DNA of 64,000 nt from CATQHP01 sp965205595 (GTDB lineage Bacteria > Acidobacteriota > Terriglobia > Bryobacterales > UBA6623): NCBI GenBank assembly GCA_965205595.1, contig CBDBHI010000004.1, forward strand, positions 121,470 through 185,469, written 5' to 3'. The notes beneath the pieces are model-generated. The model was not told where the DNA came from. It worked only from the letters and a program-made list of their open reading frames with translations, and did no database searches. This document shows positions 47,536-56,374 of this stretch, in pieces (the stretch's first letter is position 1; every line of letters begins with the position of its first letter). The translations under genes and the position numbers were made by a program.

Positions 47536-48689
47536 CTACTCCGGGGCCAGTTCAACGATGTCGTCCAACAGTTTTCCTAAGCCGCTAGCGCCCTCTGCGT
47601 TGCACAAGAGAGCAACACCGAAGTCCGAGTCAGGGAAGTAGCGCAAAAACGTAGTTGTGCCGAGACCAGCGCCGTTCATGCCCACCATGGCTCGCCCCTC
47701 CTTCTTAGAGACGCCCCATCCAAGCCCAAAAACACTCTTGTTCCGTCCTGGACCGTAGAAGCCGTCCACAGTTCCTGGACCGTTTCGGGTTTGAGGATCT
47801 TTCCGGATCGTAGGGCTATGACAAAACGCAACAGATCACTAGCTGAGGCTGTGAATCCAGCGGCCGGGTAGCGGTTGCTAACGTCGTGGGCTCGCGCGTT
47901 GGTGATGGCATCGCGCGTCCCGGTTAAGTAGTCCCGGCTCACTCGCTGCCCATCATTGAACGTCATCGCTCTTGTCGGATCTACCAGGTAGCCCCGAACT
48001 CTTCCAGGAACGATCGCTAACGGGTCATCGATCATAAATCCGCTAATTCTGTACTTGTCGAAGAAGTCCCCGGCGACTTGTCGAAAAGACCGGGCCGTCA
48101 CCGCCTCAGCGACTGCTCCCACCACGGCGAATGACAACGACGAGTACTCCGTCTTGGTTCCGGGCTCGAACACCAGCGGGTGCGACATGAACGTCTTGAC
48201 TGAATCGCGAGAAGTCGCGAAGTGCTGGACGTTGAGCGCGACGTCAACAGGGTTCTCGTAGCCTCTGACGCCGGATTGATGAGACAACAAGTGCCGGATC
48301 GTCACGCCCTGATAAGATTCCGGCAGCTCAGGCAGGTAACTTCGGACGGAGGCTCCCAGTTCGATCTTGCCCTGCTCGACGAGGTCCATGGCGATTGTGG
48401 CGGTGATTGGTTTCGAGATCGAAGCGAGACGGTGGACGCTACTCGTCCGAAGACCCACTCCCTGTTCGACGTCGGCCATTCCGAATGCGAGAGATGCCAC
48501 AATCTCGCCTTCGGCAGCGACGGCCACGGACAAGCCTGGGCATTTCGTTGTGGCAAATTGACTGCCGACGATTTCCTGGACACGCTCGGCAGTCGCCGCA
48601 GGTTTGTCTTGAGCGCTCGCTGCAAGAGTCGACGCGAGAGTCGACAGAAGTACAAGCGTTGGGCCCAACATTGAAGGATTGAACTGCAT
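47536..48689 (-). pseudogene. Class C beta-lactamase-like serine hydrolase with a frameshift
   Basis: The ATG at 48689 begins a signal peptide and a penicillin-binding/beta-lactamase fold: SISK nucleophile motif, HLLSHQSGVRGY, and YSSLSFAVVGAV in place of YxN. The frame stops early at 47676, while the remaining family sequence (GLGWGVSKKEGRAMVG to the end) continues in another frame to 47536. The switch falls at a run of five A (47728-47732): one extra T on the coding strand would give VFFGLGWGV and restore the gene. Either a real mutation or a sequencing slip. Confidence 0.8.
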
Positions 48690-48770
48690 CGGCGCTTGTG
48701 GTCAGTCTACCGCCCTACCCACGCTGAGACCTCGCGCACCTGTGGACCCGCTTTGAAGAACTAAGCGGGC

Positions 48771-48873
48771 ACTTCCGACATGTCTGAGTGTTGTATCGCG
48801 GGCGGCCCACAAAGAGGTCACGCAGTACGAGGGAGCTAACCGCTTGCGATACAACGACATGAAGGAAGCCCCC
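48771..48873. repeat. 103-bp palindromic repeat, copy 1
   Basis: It begins ACTTCCGACATGTC and TGTTGTATCGC, and ends with the near-complement (GCGATACAACGACATGAAGGAAG), so a long hairpin can form. Copy 2, same orientation and length with a handful of substitutions, is at 49833-49935. The two copies bracket the methyltransferase gene. The rest of 48690-49098 holds no gene I can support. Confidence 0.8.
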
Positions 48874-49021
48874 AATTTGGCAGGGCAATTGCTCTTAAAA
48901 GGGGATTTGTATAACTTTCTCGTTATTCGCCTATACCTCGCGATCTGGAATTGGCATCCAGGCAGCGCTTGTTTCTAGTTGCCTCGATCGTCGGCACGGC
49001 AATTGACCTGCCAAATCCTAA

Positions 49022-49068
49022 CACGCGAAGCGTCTGCCGTCAGGCTTCGTTCATGTCCGGTTCGCGGA
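49022..49068. repeat. 47-bp repeat, copy 1
   Basis: CACGCGAAGCGTCTGCCGTC continuing to TCGCGGA. It recurs at 52323-52369 with one mismatch. It includes a CGAAGC/GCTTCG hairpin. Positioned 30 bases beyond the methyltransferase stop. Confidence 0.75.
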
Positions 49069-49098
49069 AGGAACCGATCAGAGGCGCCCTGTAGGCCT

Positions 49099-49773
49099 TT
49101 AGCGGCGGGCGGCGATCAACCAGTACCGACTGGTGGTGAGCGGGACCTCCGTGAAGGAATCATCGCGAACGAGTACGTAGAAGCCAGCTTTTCTCAGGTC
49201 GGATTCGGCGTGCGAAGGGGCCAGCGCGTGGGTTGTTTGTTGCTCTTCCCGCGTACCTCCTTTGGAGGAAGGCATGATGTCGATCACGACGAGGCGCCCA
49301 CCAGGCTTCAACGCTTTACTAAGTCGGGTCAACATCTTGCTCGGATTCTTGAGTTCGTGATAGGTGTTCAGGATGAGTGCGGCGTCCAGCGAGGCTGGCG
49401 GAAGTGGCGGGTCATCGGGAGCGCCTAGGACCGTCTGGACGTTTTGCAACCCCTCTTTTGCCACGCGCTCGGCTGTCTTGGCCAATGCCTTCGGATCGAT
49501 GTCCTCAGCGTATACACGGCCCTGTCTCTCGACCAGGTAGGCGATCAGCACGGTAAGCTCGCCCGGTCCGCAGCCGATGTCCGCCACGTGGGAGCCCCGC
49601 TGGATGTCGAGATGCCTCACGATCTCAGGCAGCCTGAGAAAAGACATGCGCTTGCCCGGCGTAAAGAGTTTGTCGTGCAGCGCTTGCACTTCCTCAGGCG
49701 CAATCTGGCCCGAGGAATAGCTGGCGAAGAAGATGCAGAAAAGAACTGTCCAGACGTTCCCACTTCTCGACAT
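49099..49773 (-). CDS. Exported class I SAM-dependent methyltransferase
   Basis: 224 aa from the ATG at 49773, which starts a signal peptide (VWTVLFCIFFASYSSGQ); the longer frame to 49872 reads through the 103-bp repeat. SAM-binding motif I is VADIGCGPGELTVLIA, the acidic ribose-binding residues are in VYAEDIDPKAL, motif IV is DAALILNTYHEL and post-motif KALKPGGRLVVIDIMP. An exported Rossmann methyltransferase is unusual, since SAM is cytoplasmic, but this arrangement is frequent in acidobacterial proteomes. Substrate unknown. Confidence 0.82.
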   Translation of the reverse strand: MSRSGNVWTVLFCIFFASYSSGQIAPEEVQALHDKLFTPGKRMSFLRLPEIVRHLDIQRGSHVADIGCGPGELTVLIAYLVERQGRVYAEDIDPKALAKTAERVAKEGLQNVQTVLGAPDDPPLPPASLDAALILNTYHELKNPSKMLTRLSKALKPGGRLVVIDIMPSSKGGTREEQQTTHALAPSHAESDLRKAGFYVLVRDDSFTEVPLTTSRYWLIAARR

Positions 49774-49832
49774 GGCTACATTCGACTCAGCATCCGTCCG
49801 TGATCTAGGGCCAAGATGCCGCCAAGTCATTG

Positions 49833-49935
49833 ACTTCCGACATGTCTGAGTGTTGTATCGCGAGCGGCGCACATAGAGGTCTCGCAGTACGAGAGAGCTA
49901 ACCGCTTGCGATACAACGACATGAAGGAAGCCCCC
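49833..49935. repeat. 103-bp palindromic repeat, copy 2
   Basis: Direct repeat of 48771-48873 with substitutions in the centre (for example GCGAGCGG versus GCGGGCGG). It overlaps the spurious 5' extension of the methyltransferase frame, so it lies in that gene's promoter region and also near the left side of the IS91-type element. Confidence 0.8.
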
Positions 49936-50186
49936 GCCGGTGTTTGCAGTCTATGCGTTTTGAATGTTGCGAGCGAGAGGCGCTGAAGAGAGTCGAAACG
50001 GCGTCCGAGGGCGGTTCAGCGACACGGCTAAGCGAGTTGGAGTTGTGATCGCGGGGCGCGGCCAAAGGTTTCGCTGTGGGGAAGGCGGTCGAAACGAGGC
50101 GCATAGGGGGGCGAAGCTAGCCGAGGCGCACGAGCGCGGCTCACGCCGAAGCGACCAAGAATCCCGGGCTGTGATGAGGAGTAGCA

Positions 50187-51374
50187 TCATGCGGCGGCGA
50201 GAACGGGTGGAGCACGAGCGCACAGTTCCGCTGCGCTGAAGCGTTCGACGACGCGCAAGCGGCCGCCGCAGCGAGGACAGCCCCAGAAGGTATGAGTGGG
50301 TTCGTGAGCGCCGTAGGAGATCATGCGCGACGGATTGACGCGAGCGATCAGGCGGCGACACAGCGGCAACAGAGCAGCGCGCTTGCGGTGAGCCAGGAAG
50401 CCGTAGTAGCGAATGCGCACAAAGCGGCTCGGCAACACGTGCAGCAGGAAGCGACGCAGGAACTCATCGAGCGCGAGCGTCATCAGCCGTTGTTGATTGC
50501 CGTTGGCGGAATCGCGCCAACGGAAGGTGACTTGGCCCTGCTCGAACGAGACCAGGCGCTGATTCGAGATCGCCACACGGTGGGTGTAGCGGCTCAGATA
50601 CTCGAGAGCTTGCCCGGGACCTCCGAAGGGCGGTCGCACTTCGACCACCCACTTGGTGCGGTACAGCGTGCGCACGAAAGACTTGAAGGCGCGTGGTTGA
50701 GATAGCGGCGCAAAGCGCCCGTGGAAACGCAGCTCGCCTTTGGCGAAGGCCTTGCGCAACCCTTCGACGAACTTGCCGCGAAAGACTTCAGCCAAGATGT
50801 CCTTGGGAAGGAAGAAAGTCTTGGAGGGGGCATCGATCCAACGGTCCTGATCGAGCGCGAGACCGCCGGCGGGGACCACCGAGTGGACATGGGCGTGTTC
50901 TTGGACTCTCTGGTTCCAGGTATGCAGAATCGAGAAGAAGCCGATCTCGGCGCCAAGGTGCTTGGGATCGCGAGCAACTTGGCGCAGCGTCTGGGCGCTC
51001 GTGCGCAGCAACAGCGAGTAGATCACCTTTTTGTTCTGCAAGGCGAACTGGGAGAGCAGGTGCGGCAAGGTGAACACGACGTGCAGGTAGCGCACCGGCA
51101 GCAGTTCGCTGCGGCGAGCCTCAAGCCACCGCTTGCGCGTGTTGGCTTGACACTTCGGACAATGCCGATCGCGGCACGAGTTGTAGGAGATGGGCGGTTC
51201 ATGGCCGCAGTCGTCGCACTTATCGCGATGACCGCCCAGCGCGGCGGTGCGGCAGCGTGCGATTGCTGACAACACTTTGACGTGCTGTCCGCGAAGCCAG
51301 CCGCGAGTTCTGACGAAGAAGCTTTGTCCCGCGGCGCGAACCAGATCGGCCACCTCCAGCGGCGGCCGTTGCAT
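50187..51374 (-). CDS. IS91-family HUH transposase
   Basis: 395 aa. The N-terminal zinc-binding part has CDDCGHEP and CRDRHCPKCQ, the HUH motif is HVHSVVPAGG and the catalytic Tyr is in LSRYTHRVAISN. C-terminal WGCPRCGG is a second zinc site. It performs rolling-circle transposition. The ATG directly abuts the stop of the integrase gene upstream. It looks full length. Confidence 0.93.
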   Translation of the reverse strand: MQRPPLEVADLVRAAGQSFFVRTRGWLRGQHVKVLSAIARCRTAALGGHRDKCDDCGHEPPISYNSCRDRHCPKCQANTRKRWLEARRSELLPVRYLHVVFTLPHLLSQFALQNKKVIYSLLLRTSAQTLRQVARDPKHLGAEIGFFSILHTWNQRVQEHAHVHSVVPAGGLALDQDRWIDAPSKTFFLPKDILAEVFRGKFVEGLRKAFAKGELRFHGRFAPLSQPRAFKSFVRTLYRTKWVVEVRPPFGGPGQALEYLSRYTHRVAISNQRLVSFEQGQVTFRWRDSANGNQQRLMTLALDEFLRRFLLHVLPSRFVRIRYYGFLAHRKRAALLPLCRRLIARVNPSRMISYGAHEPTHTFWGCPRCGGRLRVVERFSAAELCARAPPVLAAA

Positions 51375-52259
51375 CTACGTTGTCCCGGGATCTTGTTGTG
51401 CCGCTGAAGCTAACTGCAAGGCGTCCAGCGGACTCGCGACGGCGCTGAAGTGACGCGCCGACAAGTGCAGATAGACCGCCGTCTGCTCCAGGTCGCGATG
51501 CCCGAGCAGCATCTGGATGGTACGCAAGTCCGCCCCGGCTTCGAGCAAGTGCGTGGCGAAACAATGACGCAAAGTGTGGGGATGAACGGGTTTATCGATG
51601 CCGGCCCGCCGGGCGGCTGCGTGGCAAGCGTTCCAGACCGCTTTGGTGCTGATCGGATCGTCGCTGTTGTGCCACTTCCCTCCCGGAAACAGCCACTGTT
51701 TCGGCTTGCGCCGCAGCCCCCGAACGTGCTCGCGTAATGCGACGAGCAACTCTGGACTGAGCATCACATCGCGGTCTTTGCGGCCCTTGCCGCCGCGAAC
51801 ATGAACCACCATGCGTTCAGAGTCGATGTCGTTGAGTTGGAGCTGAGTCAGCTCCGCCCGACGCACGCCGGTGGCGTAGAGCGTCATCACGATCATGCGG
51901 TGGAACATGCTGTCGGCTGCATCGATCAGATGGGCGACCTCTTCGACAGAAAGGATGCTCGGCAAGCTTCGGGGTCTCTTGGGATAGGGCGTGTACGTCA
52001 AATTCCACGCTTGTCCGAGCGTCTTGACGTAGAAGAACCGCAGCCCCGCCAGATGTTGAGCCACGGTGTTGGCGGCGAGCTTGCGATCACGAAACAGATG
52101 AGCTTGATGCTTGCGGATCTCTTCCAGACCCAACTGATCGGGCGGCCGCTTGAAGTAGCGCGCGAACTCTTCGACTGCGCGGATGTAGCAGCGAATCGTG
52201 TTCGCGGAGTAATTGCGACGCTCGAGCTCGTCGAGCATCTGCCGGCGTAAACGTGTCAT
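51375..52259 (-). CDS. Tyrosine recombinase/integrase of the IS91-type element
   Basis: 294 aa. The N-terminal SAM-like core-binding domain (YSANTIRCYIRAVEEFARYF) is followed by the catalytic domain with Arg (TLYATGVRRAELTQL), Lys (GGKGRKDR), HxxR (HPHTLRHCFATHLLEAG), a GHRDLEQT histidine and Tyr in AVYLHLS. Complete. Its stop abuts the transposase start, so the two are translated together. It probably assists resolution or integration. Confidence 0.93.
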   Translation of the reverse strand: MTRLRRQMLDELERRNYSANTIRCYIRAVEEFARYFKRPPDQLGLEEIRKHQAHLFRDRKLAANTVAQHLAGLRFFYVKTLGQAWNLTYTPYPKRPRSLPSILSVEEVAHLIDAADSMFHRMIVMTLYATGVRRAELTQLQLNDIDSERMVVHVRGGKGRKDRDVMLSPELLVALREHVRGLRRKPKQWLFPGGKWHNSDDPISTKAVWNACHAAARRAGIDKPVHPHTLRHCFATHLLEAGADLRTIQMLLGHRDLEQTAVYLHLSARHFSAVASPLDALQLASAAQQDPGTT

Positions 52260-52322
52260 GGGACACCTCCTTTGGTGTCCACGACCTTACGCCCGCCTTC
52301 CCGTCTTCACCTCGCTTGCCAC

Positions 52323-52369
52323 CACGCGAAGCGTCTGCCGTCAGGCTTCGTTCATGTCCGGCTCGCGGA
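52323..52369. repeat. 47-bp repeat, copy 2
   Basis: Same orientation as 49022-49068, one mismatch. It starts 64 bases beyond the integrase start codon and may mark the element's outer end or an older duplicated flank. Confidence 0.75.
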
Positions 52370-52465
52370 CGTGAGGCACCGCCAGAGTTGGGGTAAAGCA
52401 TTTATTTTCGCTGCTTGGCATCGACAACTCACCGAGAGTGGGCTCGCCGCTACAATAGGCGCTCG

Positions 52466-54067
52466 ATGACACACGGAATTTCCAGACGCGATTGGATCCG
52501 GCACTGCGCCACTTCGGGGACCGGGGCAGCATTGGCCGCGGCGCTTCCGGCGTCCGCTGGGGAGGCTGCCGCTGGACCGGGTTATAAGAACTTCTTCGGC
52601 GACTTGCACAACCACAACCAGGTTGGATATGCGCACGGCACGCTCGAGCGGTCGTTCGAGGTGGCTCGGAATCATCTGGATTTCTATGCTTTCACGCCGC
52701 ATTCCTATTGGCCCGACGTTGGCGAATATGACGGCAAGATCGAACATAAGTGGAAAAACGGATTCGCCGTCGCGAAGCATCGCTGGCCCGACGTCGTACG
52801 CCACGCTCGCGAATACGATGATCCAGGCTCGTTCGTGACGATTTTGGGGTATGAGCGCCACGGGGCGTCGGAGGGCGACTATCACATCTTGTTTCCGGAC
52901 TTGAAGGGCGACTACGAGTTGATTGAGGATTTGAAGGAGCTTCAGGCGTTCGCCAAGAGGCGCGGCTGCATCCTCGTGCCGCATCATCCGTCAAATCGGC
53001 TTGGTCACCGGGGCACGGCGGCGGCTAGTCTCGATCCGGAGGTTTCGCCATTCCTTGAAATTCACTCGGAATGGGGATGCGCGGAACACGACCGAGCGCC
53101 GCACCCCTACAAGCGCCATACAGAAGGCGGGCGTTGGACCAAGCACACGCTGCAGCACTACCTCAACGCGGGGCACCGCTTGGGTGTGATTGCTTCAACT
53201 GACGACCATCTTGGCTATCCGGGAGGGTATCGCGAGGGCCTGGCAGTGATTAAGGCCGCGGAGCTCACGCGCGAGGCGCTGTTTGACGCTTTTAAGAACC
53301 GCCGGACGTACGCGGTGACCGGCGATCGCATCGAGCTAGATTTTTTTGTGAATGGCGAAATGATGGGACAAGAGTTGTCCTACGCTCGCAAGCGGGTCAT
53401 CAGCGCGCACGTGCGTGGCTGGGACCTGGTTGACCGCGTGGAAGTCGTTAAGAATGGCCGTGTGATTCACCGCGATTTTCCCGTTGATCGCGTGCCGACA
53501 GAGCGCAGTTGGTCGGAGCCGGTGGTGCTGCGTTTCGAATACGGCTGGGGGCCTTGGCCGGCGCTTGGCTGGGGTGGCACGGCGGACTGGGATTTCACGA
53601 TCGATGTCAAAGGCGGGCGGATCGAAGGCTTCCACCCTTGCTTTACATCAGGACCGCTGGATGAATTTCGGCGCGACAAGATCGTGACGCACGACGAGAG
53701 GTCGATTCGGGTGCAATCGTATACGGCGCTGAAGCAGATGGTTGATGACTATTCGCAGAAGGCAATCGTGATGCGAATACAAGGGGACGCATCGACGCGG
53801 GTCACCGTGAGTTGCACGAAGCCCACCAAGTGCTCGTTGACCCAGACTTTTGCCGAGTTGAACGAGTCGAATGAGATGCTGTTTACGCGGCCGTTTCCTT
53901 GGGAGTCGGCGATGTTTCACCGGGTTGTGTTCAACGAGAACTGGGAGACATCGTTCACGGTCGAGGACGAGGGGGATGGCTCGGCGACGGACTGGTATTA
54001 CGTGCGGGTATTCGAGGCGAATGGGGAGTTGGCTTGGTCAAGCCCGGTTTGGGTTGAGGGGGCGTGA
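52466..54067 (+). CDS. Tat-exported PHP/DUF3604-type metallohydrolase
   Basis: 533 aa from the ATG at 52466, chosen because it begins a twin-arginine signal (ISRRDWIRHCATSGTG); the frame is open from 52415. The PHP core shows FFGDLHNHNQVGYAHG, FTPHSYWPD, ILGYERHG, VPHHPSNRLGHRG, EIHSEWGC and IASTDDHLGYPGGYREG, giving the expected His/Asp/Glu metal ligands. Beta-sandwich domains follow. Related in role to the protein at 1136 but divergent in sequence. Substrate unknown. A HicB antitoxin gene starts two bases past its stop. Confidence 0.87.
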   Translation: MTHGISRRDWIRHCATSGTGAALAAALPASAGEAAAGPGYKNFFGDLHNHNQVGYAHGTLERSFEVARNHLDFYAFTPHSYWPDVGEYDGKIEHKWKNGFAVAKHRWPDVVRHAREYDDPGSFVTILGYERHGASEGDYHILFPDLKGDYELIEDLKELQAFAKRRGCILVPHHPSNRLGHRGTAAASLDPEVSPFLEIHSEWGCAEHDRAPHPYKRHTEGGRWTKHTLQHYLNAGHRLGVIASTDDHLGYPGGYREGLAVIKAAELTREALFDAFKNRRTYAVTGDRIELDFFVNGEMMGQELSYARKRVISAHVRGWDLVDRVEVVKNGRVIHRDFPVDRVPTERSWSEPVVLRFEYGWGPWPALGWGGTADWDFTIDVKGGRIEGFHPCFTSGPLDEFRRDKIVTHDERSIRVQSYTALKQMVDDYSQKAIVMRIQGDASTRVTVSCTKPTKCSLTQTFAELNESNEMLFTRPFPWESAMFHRVVFNENWETSFTVEDEGDGSATDWYYVRVFEANGELAWSSPVWVEGA

Positions 54068-54068
54068 G

Positions 54069-54290
54069 ATGGTGCGGAAACGTTACTCGTTGGTGATTGA
54101 ACGCACGAGTACAGGATATTCTGCCTATTCGCCGGACGTTGCCGGATGCATCGCGGTCGGGGACACAGTCGACGAAACTCGCCAGAGCTTCAGCGAAGCG
54201 TTAGAGGCTCATTTCGAAGCGATGCGTTCGATCGGTGAGCCGATTCCCGAGCCGAGTGCGTCGGTTGACTACGTCGAAGTGGCAGCGTAG
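54069..54290 (+). CDS. hicB: HicB-family antitoxin without HicA
   Basis: 73 aa, starting two bases after the end of the hydrolase gene. The partial RNase-H-like HicB fold is clear: YSLVIERTSTGYSAYSPDVAGCIAVGDTVDETRQSFSEALEAHFEAMRSIGEPIPEPS. HicB blocks the HicA mRNA interferase. No HicA-like 60-codon frame is found on either side, so it is an orphan; stand-alone HicB proteins can also act as regulators. Confidence 0.87.
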   Translation: MVRKRYSLVIERTSTGYSAYSPDVAGCIAVGDTVDETRQSFSEALEAHFEAMRSIGEPIPEPSASVDYVEVAA

Positions 54291-54351
54291 CTCGTCGGGT
54301 GCGTGCGCTCACGACCGGCACTCATGAACACTGCGGTAGTAGGCTGAAAGC

Positions 54352-54588
54352 ATGAAGCGCATGAGGTTGATGGTCGACGAGAAGTTGCCGGCTCAATGCG
54401 TGAGCGAGTTTGAAGCCGAGACGAACTCGGAAGCAGTCACCGCTGCGATTACTGAAGTTTTTCGCGTGCGAGAAATACGCAAGATTCGCGATTACTTCGA
54501 GAATGTCGGTTGCGAAGGCAAACTTTCGAATATACGGAAAGATGATCCGCCCAGGCGTCGAGCGGCCAAGTCGAAAAAGAGCAATTAG
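54352..54588 (+). CDS. VapB-like antitoxin (DUF2191 type) without a toxin
   Basis: 78 aa. The pattern RLMVDEKLPAQCVSEF, NSEAVTAAITEVFRVREIRKIRDYF and WEG-like CEGKLSNIR resembles VapB antitoxins of the ribbon-helix-helix type, though weakly. A VapC PIN-domain toxin normally follows; here the next gene is convergent and starts ten bases beyond the stop. The C terminus is Arg/Lys rich. Family call moderate. Confidence 0.6.
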   Translation: MKRMRLMVDEKLPAQCVSEFEAETNSEAVTAAITEVFRVREIRKIRDYFENVGCEGKLSNIRKDDPPRRRAAKSKKSN

Positions 54589-54597
54589 GGGCCGCGT

Positions 54598-56313
54598 TCA
54601 CAACCCCAGCATTCGGCGGACAAATTTGGCCGGCGGGGAGCCGTAGGAAAGCACGTTGTCGTGGTAGGCCTGCCAGTCATTGATTTCGCCGTGCTTGGCG
54701 ACCCAGGCGTCGCGGATATCGTTGTGCTCGGCGGCTCCTACGAAGTATGTCGATAGTTGGGCCGAGGTGAGTCGCGCGCGTGTCCATTTGCCGGCGGCTT
54801 CGCCGTCCTCTTGAAAACCTTCGTCCATCATCATTGCCATGGCTTCGTCTTCGGTCATCGAGCCGGCATGAATTTTTTGGTCGATGATGGCGTTGATGAT
54901 GCCGCGCACGGCCATCTTGAGCGACTGCATTTTGACTTCGGGTCCGCCGTAGCCGTGTTCGCTCATGAATTGCTCGGCATAGACCGCCCAGCCTTCTACG
55001 AACGATCCGGAGTAGAAAATCCCCCGAATGAGCGTCGGCGCCTGGAATTTATTCGAGTGTGCGAGCTGCAAATAGTGCCCAGGCATGGCCTCATGCACCG
55101 TAAGGTTCTTGAGCATGTAGGTGTTGTACTCGCGGTAGAGCGAGCGCGTGCGCTCCGCGCTCCAAGCTTCGGGAGCGGGGGCGATGGCGTAGAAGGTCTC
55201 GCCGCCTTCTTCGAGTGGTCCCGGCGAGTCGCAGTACGCAGTCGAAACGCCGCGTTGAAATTCGGGCATCAGGATGATCGAAACGGGCTCGTCTGGGACG
55301 CTCACCAATTTGCTCGCTCGAGTAAAGGCCGTGGTTTCGGCGAGGTCGCGCTTGGCGTCGTCAAAGATAGTTTCGCTGGTCGGACGCGTTTCGGCCAGCT
55401 CGTCAAGAACAGCCTTGATCACCGCCTTGCGGTCGGAAACATCGCCGTCCGGGTGCGATCTCTTGTAGAGCGCCAGCGCGGTTTCGTACATCGCATCCGT
55501 GCTTTCTACAAGGGCTTTCTCGGCGCGTGCGAGGATCTCTTCCATCGAGAGATCGGAGTGCAACACGAACGCCAGTTTTTTGCGGAACTTCTCTTCACCG
55601 ATCCGAAATTCAGCGTTCGAGCGAGGGAGTAAATCTTGCTCAAGCCACTCGCCGTACTCCTCGAGGGCGTCGATCGCGGCGCCGCGAGGGGCTTCCATTT
55701 CATCCTTGAGCTCGGGCGCTTGCTCGAGAAATTCGTCGAGTTGGCCGGCGATTAACGCGATGGCTCCGGGGTTCTGGAGAATTGCGGTTTCGGTGTGAAT
55801 TTTCGGCGGATTTCTCAGATTGGCCTTGGCGGCATCGACCACCGCGGGGATTTGCTTGAGGCGCTCATTGATGTCGCGTAGGCGCTCTTCGATAGGGGCG
55901 AAGTCGCGGGCGATCAAACTGTAGATGGCGCCGCCGACGTTGTACTGCATCGGGTTCCATTCCCACTCGCGCAGTTCTTCGGAGCCCCAGATGTTGTAGC
56001 GAATCTGGTTTTCGAGAATCTCGTAGTCGATGGCGTTAGTAGGGGTAAGTCTGGCGGGATCGATCGCTTCGACTTCGACGAGGAATTGCTTGTCGAGGGC
56101 GACTGATTTCGCTACCCCTTCGGCTGAGTAGTCGTTGAGCCGGTCGTCGAAGCGGTGGTCGCCGAGGTGCGTTGCGTACTCGGGATTCATTTCGAGCAGC
56201 GACTCAAGGTAGCGTTCGGCGACTGCGACGAACTCGTCGTCTTGGGGCGGCGGGGCGGTGGTGCAGCCGACCGCCATTACGAGCGAAAGACAGAATGCGA
56301 AGCGCAACATCAT
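54598..56313 (-). CDS. DUF885 lipoprotein (putative metallopeptidase-like)
   Basis: 571 aa. Lipobox LVMAVGC gives a lipid-anchored secreted protein. The family hallmark TVHEAMPGHYLQLAHS lies about two thirds in, with GWAVYAEQFMSEHGY and AMMMDEGFQEDGEAAGKWTRARLTSAQLSTYFVGA later. DUF885 proteins resemble M3/gluzincin peptidases in the HExxGH-like site but their substrates are unknown. Full length for the family. Convergent with the VapB-like gene. Confidence 0.9.
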   Translation of the reverse strand: MMLRFAFCLSLVMAVGCTTAPPPQDDEFVAVAERYLESLLEMNPEYATHLGDHRFDDRLNDYSAEGVAKSVALDKQFLVEVEAIDPARLTPTNAIDYEILENQIRYNIWGSEELREWEWNPMQYNVGGAIYSLIARDFAPIEERLRDINERLKQIPAVVDAAKANLRNPPKIHTETAILQNPGAIALIAGQLDEFLEQAPELKDEMEAPRGAAIDALEEYGEWLEQDLLPRSNAEFRIGEEKFRKKLAFVLHSDLSMEEILARAEKALVESTDAMYETALALYKRSHPDGDVSDRKAVIKAVLDELAETRPTSETIFDDAKRDLAETTAFTRASKLVSVPDEPVSIILMPEFQRGVSTAYCDSPGPLEEGGETFYAIAPAPEAWSAERTRSLYREYNTYMLKNLTVHEAMPGHYLQLAHSNKFQAPTLIRGIFYSGSFVEGWAVYAEQFMSEHGYGGPEVKMQSLKMAVRGIINAIIDQKIHAGSMTEDEAMAMMMDEGFQEDGEAAGKWTRARLTSAQLSTYFVGAAEHNDIRDAWVAKHGEINDWQAYHDNVLSYGSPPAKFVRRMLGL

Positions 56314-56374
56314 GCGGTCATTGTAGTTTCATTGGGTTAGCGTTGCGGCTCTCACATTTGGATCCGGAATTTTG

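Larger units (their letters stand above)
50187..52259 (-). mobile_element. IS91-type element with accessory tyrosine recombinase (ends not fixed)
   Basis: The two genes on the minus strand form the known integrase plus Y1/Y2 transposase layout of one IS91 subgroup. IS91 elements have no terminal inverted repeats, so I give the coding span only; the ends probably lie within 49936-50186 and 52260-52322. No other copy is in the window to define them. Confidence 0.8.

Noticed and set aside
53871..54068. Upstream extension of the hicB frame
   Set aside because: Overlaps the hydrolase gene in another frame; HicB homology begins at the ATG at 54069.
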